This document shows, piece by piece, positions 38,263 through 46,782 of a stretch of 64,000 nucleotides of DNA. The notes under the pieces were generated by a model. That model was not told the DNA's origin. It saw nothing but the letters and a program-made list of their open reading frames with translations, and searched no databases. The DNA is from Rhizobium sp. NLR16a (lineage in GTDB: Bacteria; Pseudomonadota; Alphaproteobacteria; Rhizobiales; Rhizobiaceae): contig NZ_CP072865.1 of NCBI RefSeq assembly GCF_017948245.1, positions 3,497,501 through 3,561,500 of the forward strand. Reading direction: 5' to 3'. Position numbers and translations under genes: made by a program. Position 1 is the stretch's first letter. The number at the start of each line of letters is the position of its first letter.

Positions 38263-38694
38263 TCAGGGGTGGCGGGGTTTGGAAGCCGCCTGCCATGCGC
38301 CGCCGATATCGGCCATCTGGACCTCGATGCATTCGACGTCGAGCGCAATCGAGGCAGTGCCCGACAGCGCCAGCTCGATCGTGCCATCCGGCCCCTCGCC
38401 CTTCCTGTCGAAACGCAGCGCCAGCAGCGACAATACCTGATCACGATTGCCGCGATCGACGCCGAGCGAACGGACGGCAAGCACGCGTTTGAAGGCCAGA
38501 ACGGCACGGCGGCGCTCGAAACCTCTGCGCTTGCGCGCGGCACTTTCCCAGACGAAGCGATTGGCGGCAAGCGCGAACTGGGCGCCGCGCGGCGACCAGT
38601 CGATGTCGCCGACCTTGAAGACGCTATCCTGCATATGCGCAGAAATGATCGCGAGGTCCTCGTCATCAAGCGCAACAAGCTTCAGGTCGGTCAT
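38263..38694 (-). CDS. DUF2948 family protein
   Basis: 143 aa soluble protein of unknown function, found between murA and hisD throughout the Rhizobiales. LKLVALDDEDLAIISAHMQD at the N terminus and ANRFVWESAARKRRGFERRR in the middle are conserved. It lies 57 bases upstream of hisD on the same strand and is probably cotranscribed. Confidence 0.9.
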   Translation of the reverse strand: MTDLKLVALDDEDLAIISAHMQDSVFKVGDIDWSPRGAQFALAANRFVWESAARKRRGFERRRAVLAFKRVLAVRSLGVDRGNRDQVLSLLALRFDRKGEGPDGTIELALSGTASIALDVECIEVQMADIGGAWQAASKPRHP

Positions 38695-38771
38695 TCAGGC
38701 TCAATCCCCAGAGCAGGATGCCGAAAGTGCGAGCGATTTTCGGACGACATCATGCTCTTGCTATTTAACAG

Positions 38772-38792
38772 GCATCGCCGGAATGGCGATGC
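38772..38792 (-). other. Hairpin between murA and DUF2948
   Basis: Perfect 8-bp stem GCATCGCC / GGCGATGC with a 5-base loop. No T-run follows on either strand, so it may be an mRNA stability element rather than a terminator. Confidence 0.4.
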
Positions 38793-38850
38793 GTCAGACA
38801 AGGGAAATAAGATGCTGCGACCGATTACGCAACCGGAATGAAGGTCTCTC

Positions 38851-40143
38851 TTACTCGCTGATGCGCTCGACGACGGCGCCGCAGCGGGTCAGCTTCGCTT
38901 CGAGCCGCTCGAAGCCGCGGTCGAGGTGGTAGACACGGGAGACCGTGGTTTCACCCTCGGCGGCGAGGCCGGCGATGACGAGCGAGACGGAGGCGCGCAA
39001 ATCGGTCGCCATGACGGGCGCGCCGCGCAGGCGCTGGACACCTTCGATCTTCGCGGTCTGGCCGGAGAGCGAAATCCTGGCGCCGAGTCGGGCAAGCTCC
39101 TGCACGTGCATGAAGCGGTTTTCGAAGATGGTCTCGGTGACATGCGAGATGCCGGAGGAGCGGGTCATCAGCGCCATGAACTGTGCCTGCAGATCGGTGG
39201 GGAAGCCCGGGAAAGGATCGGTGACGATATCGACCGGCTTGATGCCGGCGCCGTTGCGCCTGACGCGCATGCCGTTATTGGTCGCCGAGATATCAGCGCC
39301 GGCCCGGCGCAGGGTTTCCAGTGCGGTTTCGAGCAGCGACACATCGGTATTTTCGAGCACGACGTCACCGCCGGCCATGGCGACGGCCATGGCGTAGGTG
39401 CCGGTCTCGATGCGGTCCGGCAGGACGCGATGACGGGCGCCCGAGAGCGAGGTGACGCCTTCGATGGTAATGGTCGAGGTGCCGGCGCCTGATATCTTGG
39501 CGCCCATGGCGTTCAGGCAGTTGGCGAGGTCGGCGACTTCAGGTTCGCGGGCGGCGTTGCCGATGACAGTCGTGCCGCGGGCAAGGGTCGCGGCCATCAT
39601 CAACACATGGGTGGCGCCGACGGAGACTTTCGGGAAGGTGTAACGCGCGCCGATCAGGCCGCCATCCGGCGCCCTGGCGTTGATATAACCGGCATCGATC
39701 TCCATCGTCGCGCCAAGCGCCGTCAGGCCGTCGATGAAAAGATCGACGGGGCGCGTGCCGATGGCGCAGCCGCCCGGCAACGACACGCGGCAATGGCCCT
39801 CACGCGCCAAGAGTGGCCCGATGACCCAGAAGGAGGCGCGCATCTTGGAGACCAGTTCGTAAGAAGCGGTGGTATCGACGATGGTGCGGCAGGTGAAGTG
39901 GATCGTGCGGGCGTAGGAATCCTCCTGGCGCTCGCGGCGGCCGTTGACGGCGACGTCGACGCCGTGATTGCCGAGAATGCGCATCAGAAGCTCGACGTCT
40001 GCCAGATGCGGCACGTTTTCCAGCGTCAGCGTGTCACTGGTCAGAAGCGAGGCGATCATGAGCGGCAGTGCGGCATTCTTGGCGCCGGAAATCGGAATGA
40101 TGCCATTCAGCTCATTACCGCCGACAATTCTGATACGATCCAT
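38851..40143 (-). CDS. murA: UDP-N-acetylglucosamine 1-carboxyvinyltransferase
   Basis: 430 aa. Transfers enolpyruvate from PEP to UDP-GlcNAc, the first committed step of peptidoglycan synthesis. The active-site Cys is C126 in [20 protein letters not shown], and the N-terminal [20 protein letters not shown] matches the family. The Cys makes the enzyme of the fosfomycin-sensitive type. Confidence 0.96.
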   Translation of the reverse strand: MDRIRIVGGNELNGIIPISGAKNAALPLMIASLLTSDTLTLENVPHLADVELLMRILGNHGVDVAVNGRRERQEDSYARTIHFTCRTIVDTTASYELVSKMRASFWVIGPLLAREGHCRVSLPGGCAIGTRPVDLFIDGLTALGATMEIDAGYINARAPDGGLIGARYTFPKVSVGATHVLMMAATLARGTTVIGNAAREPEVADLANCLNAMGAKISGAGTSTITIEGVTSLSGARHRVLPDRIETGTYAMAVAMAGGDVVLENTDVSLLETALETLRRAGADISATNNGMRVRRNGAGIKPVDIVTDPFPGFPTDLQAQFMALMTRSSGISHVTETIFENRFMHVQELARLGARISLSGQTAKIEGVQRLRGAPVMATDLRASVSLVIAGLAAEGETTVSRVYHLDRGFERLEAKLTRCGAVVERISE

Positions 40144-40235
40144 GTGCGCTTACTTCCTGAAAGTTCTGCCTTGAAAGAAGGAGTGAGGTGTTTAGGGGAT
40201 TTATGCAGAGGCTTCAATTCGTCCGGGACGGAACA

Positions 40236-40430
40236 TTACGATTCGTCCATTTTTGCGGCGGGCAGCCCGTTTGTTTCGTCGGCCTGGCCGGAACGGCGGG
40301 CACGCACCTGCTGTTTGCGTCTCGAGAGATTTTCCCTGAGCTTTTCGGCGGCGCGCTCGCGGCGCAGTTTCGCCTGTGCCTCGATCGCCTCTTTACGGCT
40401 CTTCTGGCCGGTTTCGGTCTTGTCGTTCAT
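40236..40430 (-). CDS. Small basic rhizobial protein, charged helix
   Basis: 64 aa, start ATG 40430. Almost entirely charged and helical (SRKEAIEAQAKLRRERAAEK, LRENLSRRKQQVRARRSGQA). Small proteins of this kind lie upstream of murA in related genomes (from memory), but no function is known. There is no signal peptide or membrane segment. Confidence 0.6.
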   Translation of the reverse strand: MNDKTETGQKSRKEAIEAQAKLRRERAAEKLRENLSRRKQQVRARRSGQADETNGLPAAKMDES

Positions 40431-40586
40431 GTCAACAGAATTAGCCGAATTCGCACCGATCCAAAAGGCCCTTGCATCTCTATCCACGCGAAGTTGGATT
40501 TTGCGGCTTGCGCTTGTCGTCAAGCTGTGGCAATAGCCGCCCCGTTCCTGCAATTGAGCCGCCCGGCTCCATGCGGATCTGGTCCT

Positions 40587-40661
40587 GCTGCCGTAGCTCA
40601 GTGGTAGAGCACACCCTTGGTAAGGGTGAGGTCGGTGGTTCAATCCCACTCGGCAGCACCA
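40587..40661 (+). tRNA. tRNA-Thr (anticodon GGT)
   Basis: 75 bases, complete cloverleaf. Acceptor GCTGCCG / CGGCAGC, D-stem AGCTC..GAGC, anticodon GGT between TT and AA in a CACCC / GGGTG-type stem, T-loop GGTTCAATCCC, encoded CCA. Confidence 0.97.
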
Positions 40662-41007
40662 GTTTTCTCCCGGACATCATTTCTCACGCGCCCGGCTACC
40701 CCTGATCCGGCCGCCGCCACCTTCTCCCCATGAACGGGGCGAAGAGACCAAGCCGCGACCTCTCCCCGTGCCTAGCGGCTCCAGCGCGCAAGTTCCATAA
40801 AACTTATCTGCGACTGCTCAACATTCCCCTGGCGTGCGCACCCCCGGCGATCCGCCTCACCCAAGCTGGCATTTCGCCTCATCAGCAACGAACGATTCAC
40901 CATTGTTGACGGCAAAAATCGCGCTAGAATGCCTATCATAGCGGCGTCCGTCCTGAGAATGGGAGGCGCTGCACCCTGTTTCTGTCGACAATCGTGGAGG
41001 AGAATCG
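40662..41007. other. Intergenic region with mosaic repeat
   Basis: 346 bases between tRNA-Thr and the DUF982 gene. The first part holds a RIME-like repeat (listed separately). The last 60 bases are likely the DUF982 promoter and ribosome site. No reading frame is credible. Confidence 0.45.
40690..40772. repeat. Rhizobial intergenic mosaic-type repeat (partial)
   Basis: CCCCTGATCCGGCCGCCGCC, then ACCTTCTCCCCATGAACGGG followed by a GCGAAGAG continuation, resembles the common rhizobial element CCCCTCATCCGGC..CTTCTCCCCG..CGGGGAGAAG. A degenerate CTCCCCGTG copy follows. Identification is from memory of the consensus. Confidence 0.45.
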
Positions 41008-41250
41008 ATGGCAACTGAACGATGGAACAGCCCGGTCACGGTCGGTTTCGAGGGAGCCGATGCGCGAACGGTCAACGGGCCGTTCGATGCCTTGAAATGC
41101 CTGGCAGATCTCTGGCCGAGTTCGCGCGGGCTTCGTTACATCAAGGCCCGCAGCACCTGCCGGGCTGCGTTGGACGGTCGCAAAAGCATGGAGGAGGCTA
41201 GAGCCGAGTTCCTGGCGGCGGCCGAAGAGGCGAAGCTGAAGCTGCATTGA
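41008..41250 (+). CDS. DUF982 domain protein
   Basis: 80 aa, start after GGAGGAGAATCG. DUF982 proteins are short, multi-copy and largely confined to rhizobia; function unknown. WNSPVTVGFEGADARTVNGP, FDALKCLADLWPSSRGLRYI and a C-terminal EEARAEFLAAAEEAKL helix match the family. Confidence 0.88.
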   Translation: MATERWNSPVTVGFEGADARTVNGPFDALKCLADLWPSSRGLRYIKARSTCRAALDGRKSMEEARAEFLAAAEEAKLKLH

Positions 41251-41472
41251 TGCAGCAGACGTCCGGCCGTTTCCGGTTTGGTCAGCAAACCGTGCCGGAA
41301 CGATACATTGTTTAATTTTCACTTAACCCTGCATCGAGCAGGTGCCGGGTTTTGGCGCAAAGGGCGTTGCGCCTGAGCCAGCTGTTTCGATAGAAAACAT
41401 CCAGCCGTCATGATGACGGTCAGAGGCTCGTCATCCGGAAACGCAGGCGAGCCTCGTTCGAGCGGATCGGCT

Positions 41473-41736
41473 TCAGCAATCCGCACCGGCCTCATTCTCC
41501 ATCTCGATATATCCCACACCGATGATCGTGCCGTCGGCCGCGCGGATGAAGGACGGCAGGTAGTGCGGCTCTGCCGGCTCACAAGCGACACTGCCGGTAT
41601 ATTCGTTGAGGGCGATCTGATCCTTCGGCAAGGCGGAATAATCCATGCCCGTCTCGAGCGAGGCATAGGCTGAGCCGACAAAGACGCCGCAGCCGATGAT
41701 CAAGGTGGACGCCCAGAGGCGAAGAAGCGTCTGCAT
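41473..41736 (-). CDS. Small exported protein, unknown
   Basis: 87 aa, start preceded by GGAGACCATC. The N terminus LLRLWASTLIIGCGVFVGSA is a signal peptide with probable cleavage at AYA/S. The mature part has two Cys (VACEP and the penultimate-residue Cys at ADC), which may form a disulphide. No family recognised. Confidence 0.6.
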   Translation of the reverse strand: MQTLLRLWASTLIIGCGVFVGSAYASLETGMDYSALPKDQIALNEYTGSVACEPAEPHYLPSFIRAADGTIIGVGYIEMENEAGADC

Positions 41737-41961
41737 GATGGTCTCCAGCGTTTCGGGTCCGGCATTTCAACACCTGGAGAGTGCTTTGGTTCCCTCAGCG
41801 CCGCAGCAGGCGCTGCAACATAGCCTCAGCCGGCGATGCTCTCCGCGATCTCGGCCCCCGTCGACATCGCTGCGCCGGCGCACGAAACATTCGAGAACGT
41901 GACGGGCAGCAGCTCTTGGCGAAAGAGGCTGCGCGTTCCATATCAGCTGAGAAGGACGACG

Positions 41962-42231
41962 ATGATGAAAGGGTTTCTGCCCGCCTTGTTTGCAGGGGCA
42001 TTGCTGGCCGGCTGCTCCTCGGCCGATACGGCCGCGCTCGAACCCATCCCCGGCAGCATCACCTATGGCGGCCAGCCGCGAACCAAGCTCACCAAGTCGC
42101 CGATCGGCAGCGCCGTCCATCATCAATTCTACAACGAGACGGGCCAGCGCGTGGAGGAAACCTATATCCTCCAGCCCGACCGCAGCCTGAAACTGGTGCG
42201 GCGCGTGATCGGCCCGGATTTCCCCGATTAA
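41962..42231 (+). CDS. Small lipoprotein
   Basis: 89 aa from a double ATG, preceded by GAGAAGGACGACG. Lipobox FAGALLAGCSS places the lipidated Cys near residue 19. The mature part (GSITYGGQPRTKLTKSPIGS, NETGQRVEETYILQPDRSLK) has no known domain. A longer in-frame reading to 41836 lacks a ribosome site. Ninety-six bases upstream of the helicase gene. Confidence 0.7.
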   Translation: MMKGFLPALFAGALLAGCSSADTAALEPIPGSITYGGQPRTKLTKSPIGSAVHHQFYNETGQRVEETYILQPDRSLKLVRRVIGPDFPD

Positions 42232-42327
42232 GGTCTCGAACCGCTTGACAGCGGCTAAAATCGCGAACATTCAAGGAACATCTAATCTTCCCGGAGTGAT
42301 TCTGCGGGAGCCCGACCGGACGGCTGG

Positions 42328-44388
42328 ATGTATCTCGAAAAGCTCAATCCGCAGCAGCGCATGGCCGTCGAGCACGGCACGCTCACTGACGGCAGCCATA
42401 TTGCCGGGCCGCTGCTGGTCATTGCCGGCGCCGGCTCCGGCAAGACGAATACGCTGGCGCATCGCGTCGCCCATCTGATCGTCAAGGGCGCCGATCCGCG
42501 CCGCATCCTGCTGATGACCTTCTCGCGTCGGGCAGCCGCCGAGATGGCGCGGCGCGTCGAGCGCATCTGCCGTGATGTGCTGGGTTCGAATGCCGGCATC
42601 ATGGCCGATGCGCTCAACTGGTCCGGCACATTCCACGGCATCGGCGCGCGGCTGCTGCGCGATTACGCCCAGCAGATCGGCCTCGATGCCGATTTCACCA
42701 TTCACGACCGCGAAGACAGCGCCGATCTGATGAACCTCATCCGGCACGATCTCGGCTTCTCCAAAACGGAAAGCCGCTTTCCGGCCAAGGGGACCTGCCT
42801 CGCCATCTATTCCCGGGCAGTGAATTCGGAGACGGCGCTCGATCAGGTGCTGCGCGACGCCTTTCCCTGGTGCGCAGCGTGGGAGCAACAACTGCGCGAA
42901 CTCTTTGCCTGTTATGTCGAGGCGAAGCAGGCTCAGAACGTGCTCGATTACGACGATCTCCTGCTCTACTGGGCGCAGATGGTCGGCGAGAACGTGATTG
43001 CCGAGGATATCGGCAGCCGCTTCGACCATGTGCTCGTCGACGAATATCAGGACACCAACAGGCTGCAGGCCTCGATCCTTCTGGCGCTGAAGCCTGAGGG
43101 CCAGGGGCTGACCGTCGTCGGCGATGACGCGCAGTCGATCTATTCCTTCCGTGCGGCGACGGTTCGCAATATCCTCGATTTTCCCGCCGCCTTCAGCCCG
43201 GCCGCCAATATCGTCACGCTCGATCGCAATTACCGCTCGACGCAGCCGATCCTGGCCGCGGCCAATGCCGTCATCGATCTCGCCTCGGAGCGCTTCACCA
43301 AGAATCTCTGGACCGAGCGGCAATCGGCGGAACGGCCGCGCCTCGTTTCGGTGCGCGACGAGGCCGAGCAGGCGCGTTATATCGCCGAAAAGGTGCTCGA
43401 CAATCGCGAAGAAGGCTTGAGGCTCAAGCAGCAGGCCGTGCTCTTCCGCGCCGCCCATCACAGCGGGCCGCTGGAGGTTGAGCTGACCCGGCGCAATATT
43501 CCCTTCGTCAAGTTCGGGGGCTTGAAGTTTCTCGACAGCGCGCATGTGAAGGACATGCTGGCCGCCCTTCGCTTTGCGCAAAATCCGCGCGACCGGGTGG
43601 CGGGCTTCCGGCTGATGCAGATCCTGCCAGGCGTCGGACCGTCGACGGCGCAGAAGGCGCTCGATCTGATGGCCGAGGATGCAAGCCCGCTGTCGGCGCT
43701 GGCCGCCATGCCGGCGCCGCCGCGCTCCGGCGAGGACTGGACCGCCTTCGTTTCGATTCTGCAGGAGCTGAAATCCGGCAAGGCCGGCTGGCCGGCTGAA
43801 ATCGGGCTGGCGCGGCAATGGTACGCGCCGCATCTGGAACGGCTGCATGAGGACGCGGCGACGCGGCAGGCCGATCTCCTGCAGCTCGAGCAGATTGCCG
43901 GCGGCTATGCCTCGCGCGAGCGCTTCCTCACCGAGCTCACCCTCGATCCGCCGGATGCGACCAGCGACCAGGCCGGCGTGCCGCTGCTCGACGAGGATTA
44001 TCTCGTCCTCTCGACCATCCATTCGGCCAAGGGCCAGGAGTGGACGAGGGTGTTCATGCTGAACGTCGTCGACGGCTGTATTCCGAGCGATCTTGCCGTC
44101 GGCGCCAGCGCCGAAATCGAGGAGGAACGCCGGCTGCTCTATGTGGCGATGACGCGCGCCCGGGACGGTCTCGACCTTGTCGTGCCGCAACGCTTCTTCA
44201 CCTATGGGCAGAACGCCCAAGGCGATCGGCACGTCTATGCCGCGCGCAGCCGTTTCATTCCCGCGACGCTGCTGCAGTTCTTCGAGGCCTGCAGCTGGCC
44301 GCAGGTGAAATCGGAAGCCGCCGCCCAGGCGCAAGCGCGGCAGGTGCGCATCGACGTCGGCGCCCGCATGCGCGGCATGTGGCGATAG
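42328..44388 (+). CDS. UvrD/Rep-type ATP-dependent 3'-5' DNA helicase
   Basis: 686 aa SF1A helicase. Motif I is VIAGAGSGKTNTLAHRVAHL, Ia LMTFSRRAAAEMARRV, II VLVDEYQDTNRLQASIL, III VVGDDAQSIYSFRAA, IV LDRNYRSTQPIL, V STIHSAKGQEWTRVFMLNV and VI EERRLLYVAMTRARDGLDLV. All ATPase and DNA-contact motifs are intact. It is distinct from the main UvrD by its C terminus (QARQVRIDVGARMRGMW). Role likely in repair or replication restart. Confidence 0.92.
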   Translation: MYLEKLNPQQRMAVEHGTLTDGSHIAGPLLVIAGAGSGKTNTLAHRVAHLIVKGADPRRILLMTFSRRAAAEMARRVERICRDVLGSNAGIMADALNWSGTFHGIGARLLRDYAQQIGLDADFTIHDREDSADLMNLIRHDLGFSKTESRFPAKGTCLAIYSRAVNSETALDQVLRDAFPWCAAWEQQLRELFACYVEAKQAQNVLDYDDLLLYWAQMVGENVIAEDIGSRFDHVLVDEYQDTNRLQASILLALKPEGQGLTVVGDDAQSIYSFRAATVRNILDFPAAFSPAANIVTLDRNYRSTQPILAAANAVIDLASERFTKNLWTERQSAERPRLVSVRDEAEQARYIAEKVLDNREEGLRLKQQAVLFRAAHHSGPLEVELTRRNIPFVKFGGLKFLDSAHVKDMLAALRFAQNPRDRVAGFRLMQILPGVGPSTAQKALDLMAEDASPLSALAAMPAPPRSGEDWTAFVSILQELKSGKAGWPAEIGLARQWYAPHLERLHEDAATRQADLLQLEQIAGGYASRERFLTELTLDPPDATSDQAGVPLLDEDYLVLSTIHSAKGQEWTRVFMLNVVDGCIPSDLAVGASAEIEEERRLLYVAMTRARDGLDLVVPQRFFTYGQNAQGDRHVYAARSRFIPATLLQFFEACSWPQVKSEAAAQAQARQVRIDVGARMRGMWR

Positions 44389-44391
44389 AGT

Positions 44392-44420
44392 GCGTTGCAT
44401 AGATCGGCTCCATGCAACGC
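44392..44420. terminator. Hairpin between convergent helicase and MBL genes
   Basis: Perfect 9-bp stem GCGTTGCAT / ATGCAACGC with an 11-base loop, in the 47-base gap between converging genes. A short TCTTTGG follows on the plus strand. Probable shared, weak terminator. Confidence 0.55.
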
Positions 44421-44435
44421 TCTTTGGTTCGGCGC

Positions 44436-45404
44436 TCAATAGTCCCAGAAGACCGGCACCCAGCGGAAAGCTTCGCCGTCTACCGCCACCCGGCCGACGG
44501 ACGGGAACGGCAGGTGGGTGGCCACCAGCTGTTCACCGGTCGCCGCCAGCTCCCGCAAAAGATCGCGGCGCACACGAGCCGCTTCTTCGGGATAGTGTTC
44601 GAAACCATTGTACCAGTCGGGGTGCTCAAACCCGACCGCAAAGATGGCGTCGCCGGCGAATGTCAACTGGTCGCTGCCCGATGCCAGGCGAACAACGCTG
44701 TGTCCGGGAGTGTGGCCGCCGGTGCGTTGGGCGACCACACCCGGCGCCACCTCGGATTGCTCGTCGAATAGCCTAAGATGGCTGGCGTACTCGCCGAGGA
44801 ACCGCTTTGCGGTCGCCCGAAGCGCGTCAGGGAAGCCTGGCGGCATGGACACCTGGCTGAAATCGGGCGCTTTCCAGAACTTCGCCTCGGCAGCCGCCAC
44901 GTGAATCCTGAGGTCCGGACGCAGTCGGTCCTTCACCCCATCAACCAGCAGCCCGCCGATGTGATCCATGTGCAGGTGGGTCAGCACCACGTCGGTCACC
45001 GCCGCAAGATCGATACCAGCAGCCTCCAGCCTCCTGATCAGCTGCCCGGCCCGCGGCAAGTTCAAGTCCGGGTCCAGCCCCAGCCCGGCGTCGATGAGGA
45101 TGGTCTGCCCGCCGCTGCGGACCAGGACCACGTTCAGCGCCCAGTCGAAAGCGTCCGGCGGCAGGAACATATCCCCCAGCCACGCTGCCCTGTCAGCCGC
45201 ATCGACATTGTGCCCCAGCATCGCGGTTGGGAGCGGCAGCACACCATCGCTGATGATCAGAACTTCAATCTCGCCGATCCGCACCGCGTAGCGCGACGGA
45301 ACCAGCTCATCCGGCCGCGGTCTGCCGGGCTGCGAGGTACTGTTGAGGTTGATGTTTGTCTCCTGCTGGCCAGCCGTACGGGGTCTTGCTTCTGCTTGTG
45401 ACAT
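44436..45404 (-). CDS. MBL-fold metallo-hydrolase
   Basis: 322 aa from ATG 45404, preceded by AGGAGCGCATC. The metallo-beta-lactamase fold has a complete HxHxDH site, THLHMDHIGGLLVDG near residue 125, with RTGGHTPGHSVVRL and LTFAGDAIFAVGFEHPDW supplying further ligands. Related proteins are quorum-quenching lactonases, alkylsulfatase-like enzymes or YtnP-type hydrolases; substrate not assigned. No signal peptide is clear. Confidence 0.88.
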   Translation of the reverse strand: MSQAEARPRTAGQQETNINLNSTSQPGRPRPDELVPSRYAVRIGEIEVLIISDGVLPLPTAMLGHNVDAADRAAWLGDMFLPPDAFDWALNVVLVRSGGQTILIDAGLGLDPDLNLPRAGQLIRRLEAAGIDLAAVTDVVLTHLHMDHIGGLLVDGVKDRLRPDLRIHVAAAEAKFWKAPDFSQVSMPPGFPDALRATAKRFLGEYASHLRLFDEQSEVAPGVVAQRTGGHTPGHSVVRLASGSDQLTFAGDAIFAVGFEHPDWYNGFEHYPEEAARVRRDLLRELAATGEQLVATHLPFPSVGRVAVDGEAFRWVPVFWDY

Positions 45405-45646
45405 GATGCGCTCCTGTGTTGCATGATCGAAAGATGTCGGGTCGATGATCACGAAGCGGAGACTATGCCGGAGCGCGTTTGGCGGTCGATCAGGTCAAGG
45501 GAGAGGGAAGGCTAGGCTTTAGGACAGGCCCGCCTATGGATTCGCCGTGGTGCAGTGCAGATTTGGCGTGGAGCGACCAGCAAAAGGACGCAGAGTCCCG
45601 CCCGGCAGGCGGTGCCCTCGCTAGCAGCAACGCAGGAGTTACGACA

Positions 45647-46699
45647 TCAAAGCGAAAGCGGCGGCTCAGCCGGTTTCAGGAAGCGCTCGACCGTTTCCGG
45701 CGTCACCGCCTCGACTGATGCCGGCGACCATTTCGGATTGCGGTCCTTGTCGATGACAGCGGCGCGGATGCCTTCGAAGAAATCGGGATTATCAAGCATC
45801 TGCAGGCAGGCGCCGAGTTCGCGGCGAAGACATTCGGCGAGCGAGGCACTGCGCCGGCCCGCCCTCAGCAGCAGCAGAGCGAGTTTCAGGCTGGTCGGCG
45901 ACCGGCTGAGCAATACCCGGCGCGTCTCGGCTGCAAAGTCGCCCTCTTCTTTGGCGAGAGCCGCGAGGATTTCCTCGACGCCGTCGAAGGAAAATGCGCG
46001 GTCGATCACATCGACATTCTGCCGCAACCGGCTTTCCGCCAGCGGTTCGGAAAATCCCTGCAGCAGGGCATCGACTTCCGTCGACGCGCTGGTGCGCGGC
46101 AGGTCGCAAAGGCCATCGATCACCGCGTCGAGCCGCGCCGAAGCGATCTGAAGATCGGCGAGACCAGCATAGATCGCGTCCGCAGCACCAATATCGAGCC
46201 CGGTCAGGCCGAGCCATGTTCCGGCCTCGCCGGGCGCCTTCGGCAGCAGCCATGTGGCGCCGACATCGGGGACATAGCCGATGCCGGTCTCCGGCATGGC
46301 AAGCCGCGTGCGCTCGGTGACGATGCGGTGGCGGCCGTGCGAGGACAGGCCGACGCCGCCGCCCATGGTGATGCCGTCCATCAGCGCGACATAGGGTTTG
46401 GGATAGGAGGCGATCATATGGTTGAGGCGGAATTCCTCGCGCCAGAAGGTTCCGGCGAGACCATCGCCGGCGCGGGCGCTTTCATGCAGCGCACGGATAT
46501 CACCGCCGGCACAGAAGCCGCGTTCGCCTTCGCCCGTGATCACAACGCTTGCCACATCGGATCCGGAGGCAAAGCCATGAAGGGCCTCCGCGAGCGCGCG
46601 GATCATCGGCAGCGTCAGACTGTTCAGCGCCCGCGGCCGGTTGAGCCGGATGATGCCGGCAGTGCCCCGCCGTTCGATGATCACTTCGCCGTGCTGCAT
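45647..46699 (-). CDS. Enoyl-CoA hydratase/isomerase family, 3-hydroxyisobutyryl-CoA hydrolase-like
   Basis: 350 aa, longer than plain enoyl-CoA hydratases and of HIBYL-CoA hydrolase length. The crotonase oxyanion-hole segments are GFCAGGDIRALHESAR near residue 64 and YVALMDGITMGGGVGLSSHG near residue 105; the catalytic Glu region AMPETGIGYVPDVGATWLLP follows. The C-terminal part (SPTSLKLALLLLRAG, LRRELGACLQMLDNPDFFEG) is typical of the hydrolase of valine breakdown. It stands alone here, without other valine genes. Confidence 0.88.
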   Translation of the reverse strand: MQHGEVIIERRGTAGIIRLNRPRALNSLTLPMIRALAEALHGFASGSDVASVVITGEGERGFCAGGDIRALHESARAGDGLAGTFWREEFRLNHMIASYPKPYVALMDGITMGGGVGLSSHGRHRIVTERTRLAMPETGIGYVPDVGATWLLPKAPGEAGTWLGLTGLDIGAADAIYAGLADLQIASARLDAVIDGLCDLPRTSASTEVDALLQGFSEPLAESRLRQNVDVIDRAFSFDGVEEILAALAKEEGDFAAETRRVLLSRSPTSLKLALLLLRAGRRSASLAECLRRELGACLQMLDNPDFFEGIRAAVIDKDRNPKWSPASVEAVTPETVERFLKPAEPPLSL

Positions 46700-46782
46700 G
46701 GTTCACCTCGTCTGTTGAACCATGCATAGACGAGGATGCGGCATCGCTCCAGAGTATTTGCGGGCCGGGACCAAGCGATTGC

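Noticed and set aside
36805..38841. 678-codon reading opposite hisD, UPF0262 and DUF2948
   Set aside because: Asp/Gly/Arg-rich low-information sequence antisense to well-recognised genes.
42271..44439. 722-codon reading opposite the UvrD-type helicase
   Set aside because: Antisense to a gene with all helicase motifs; no motif of its own.
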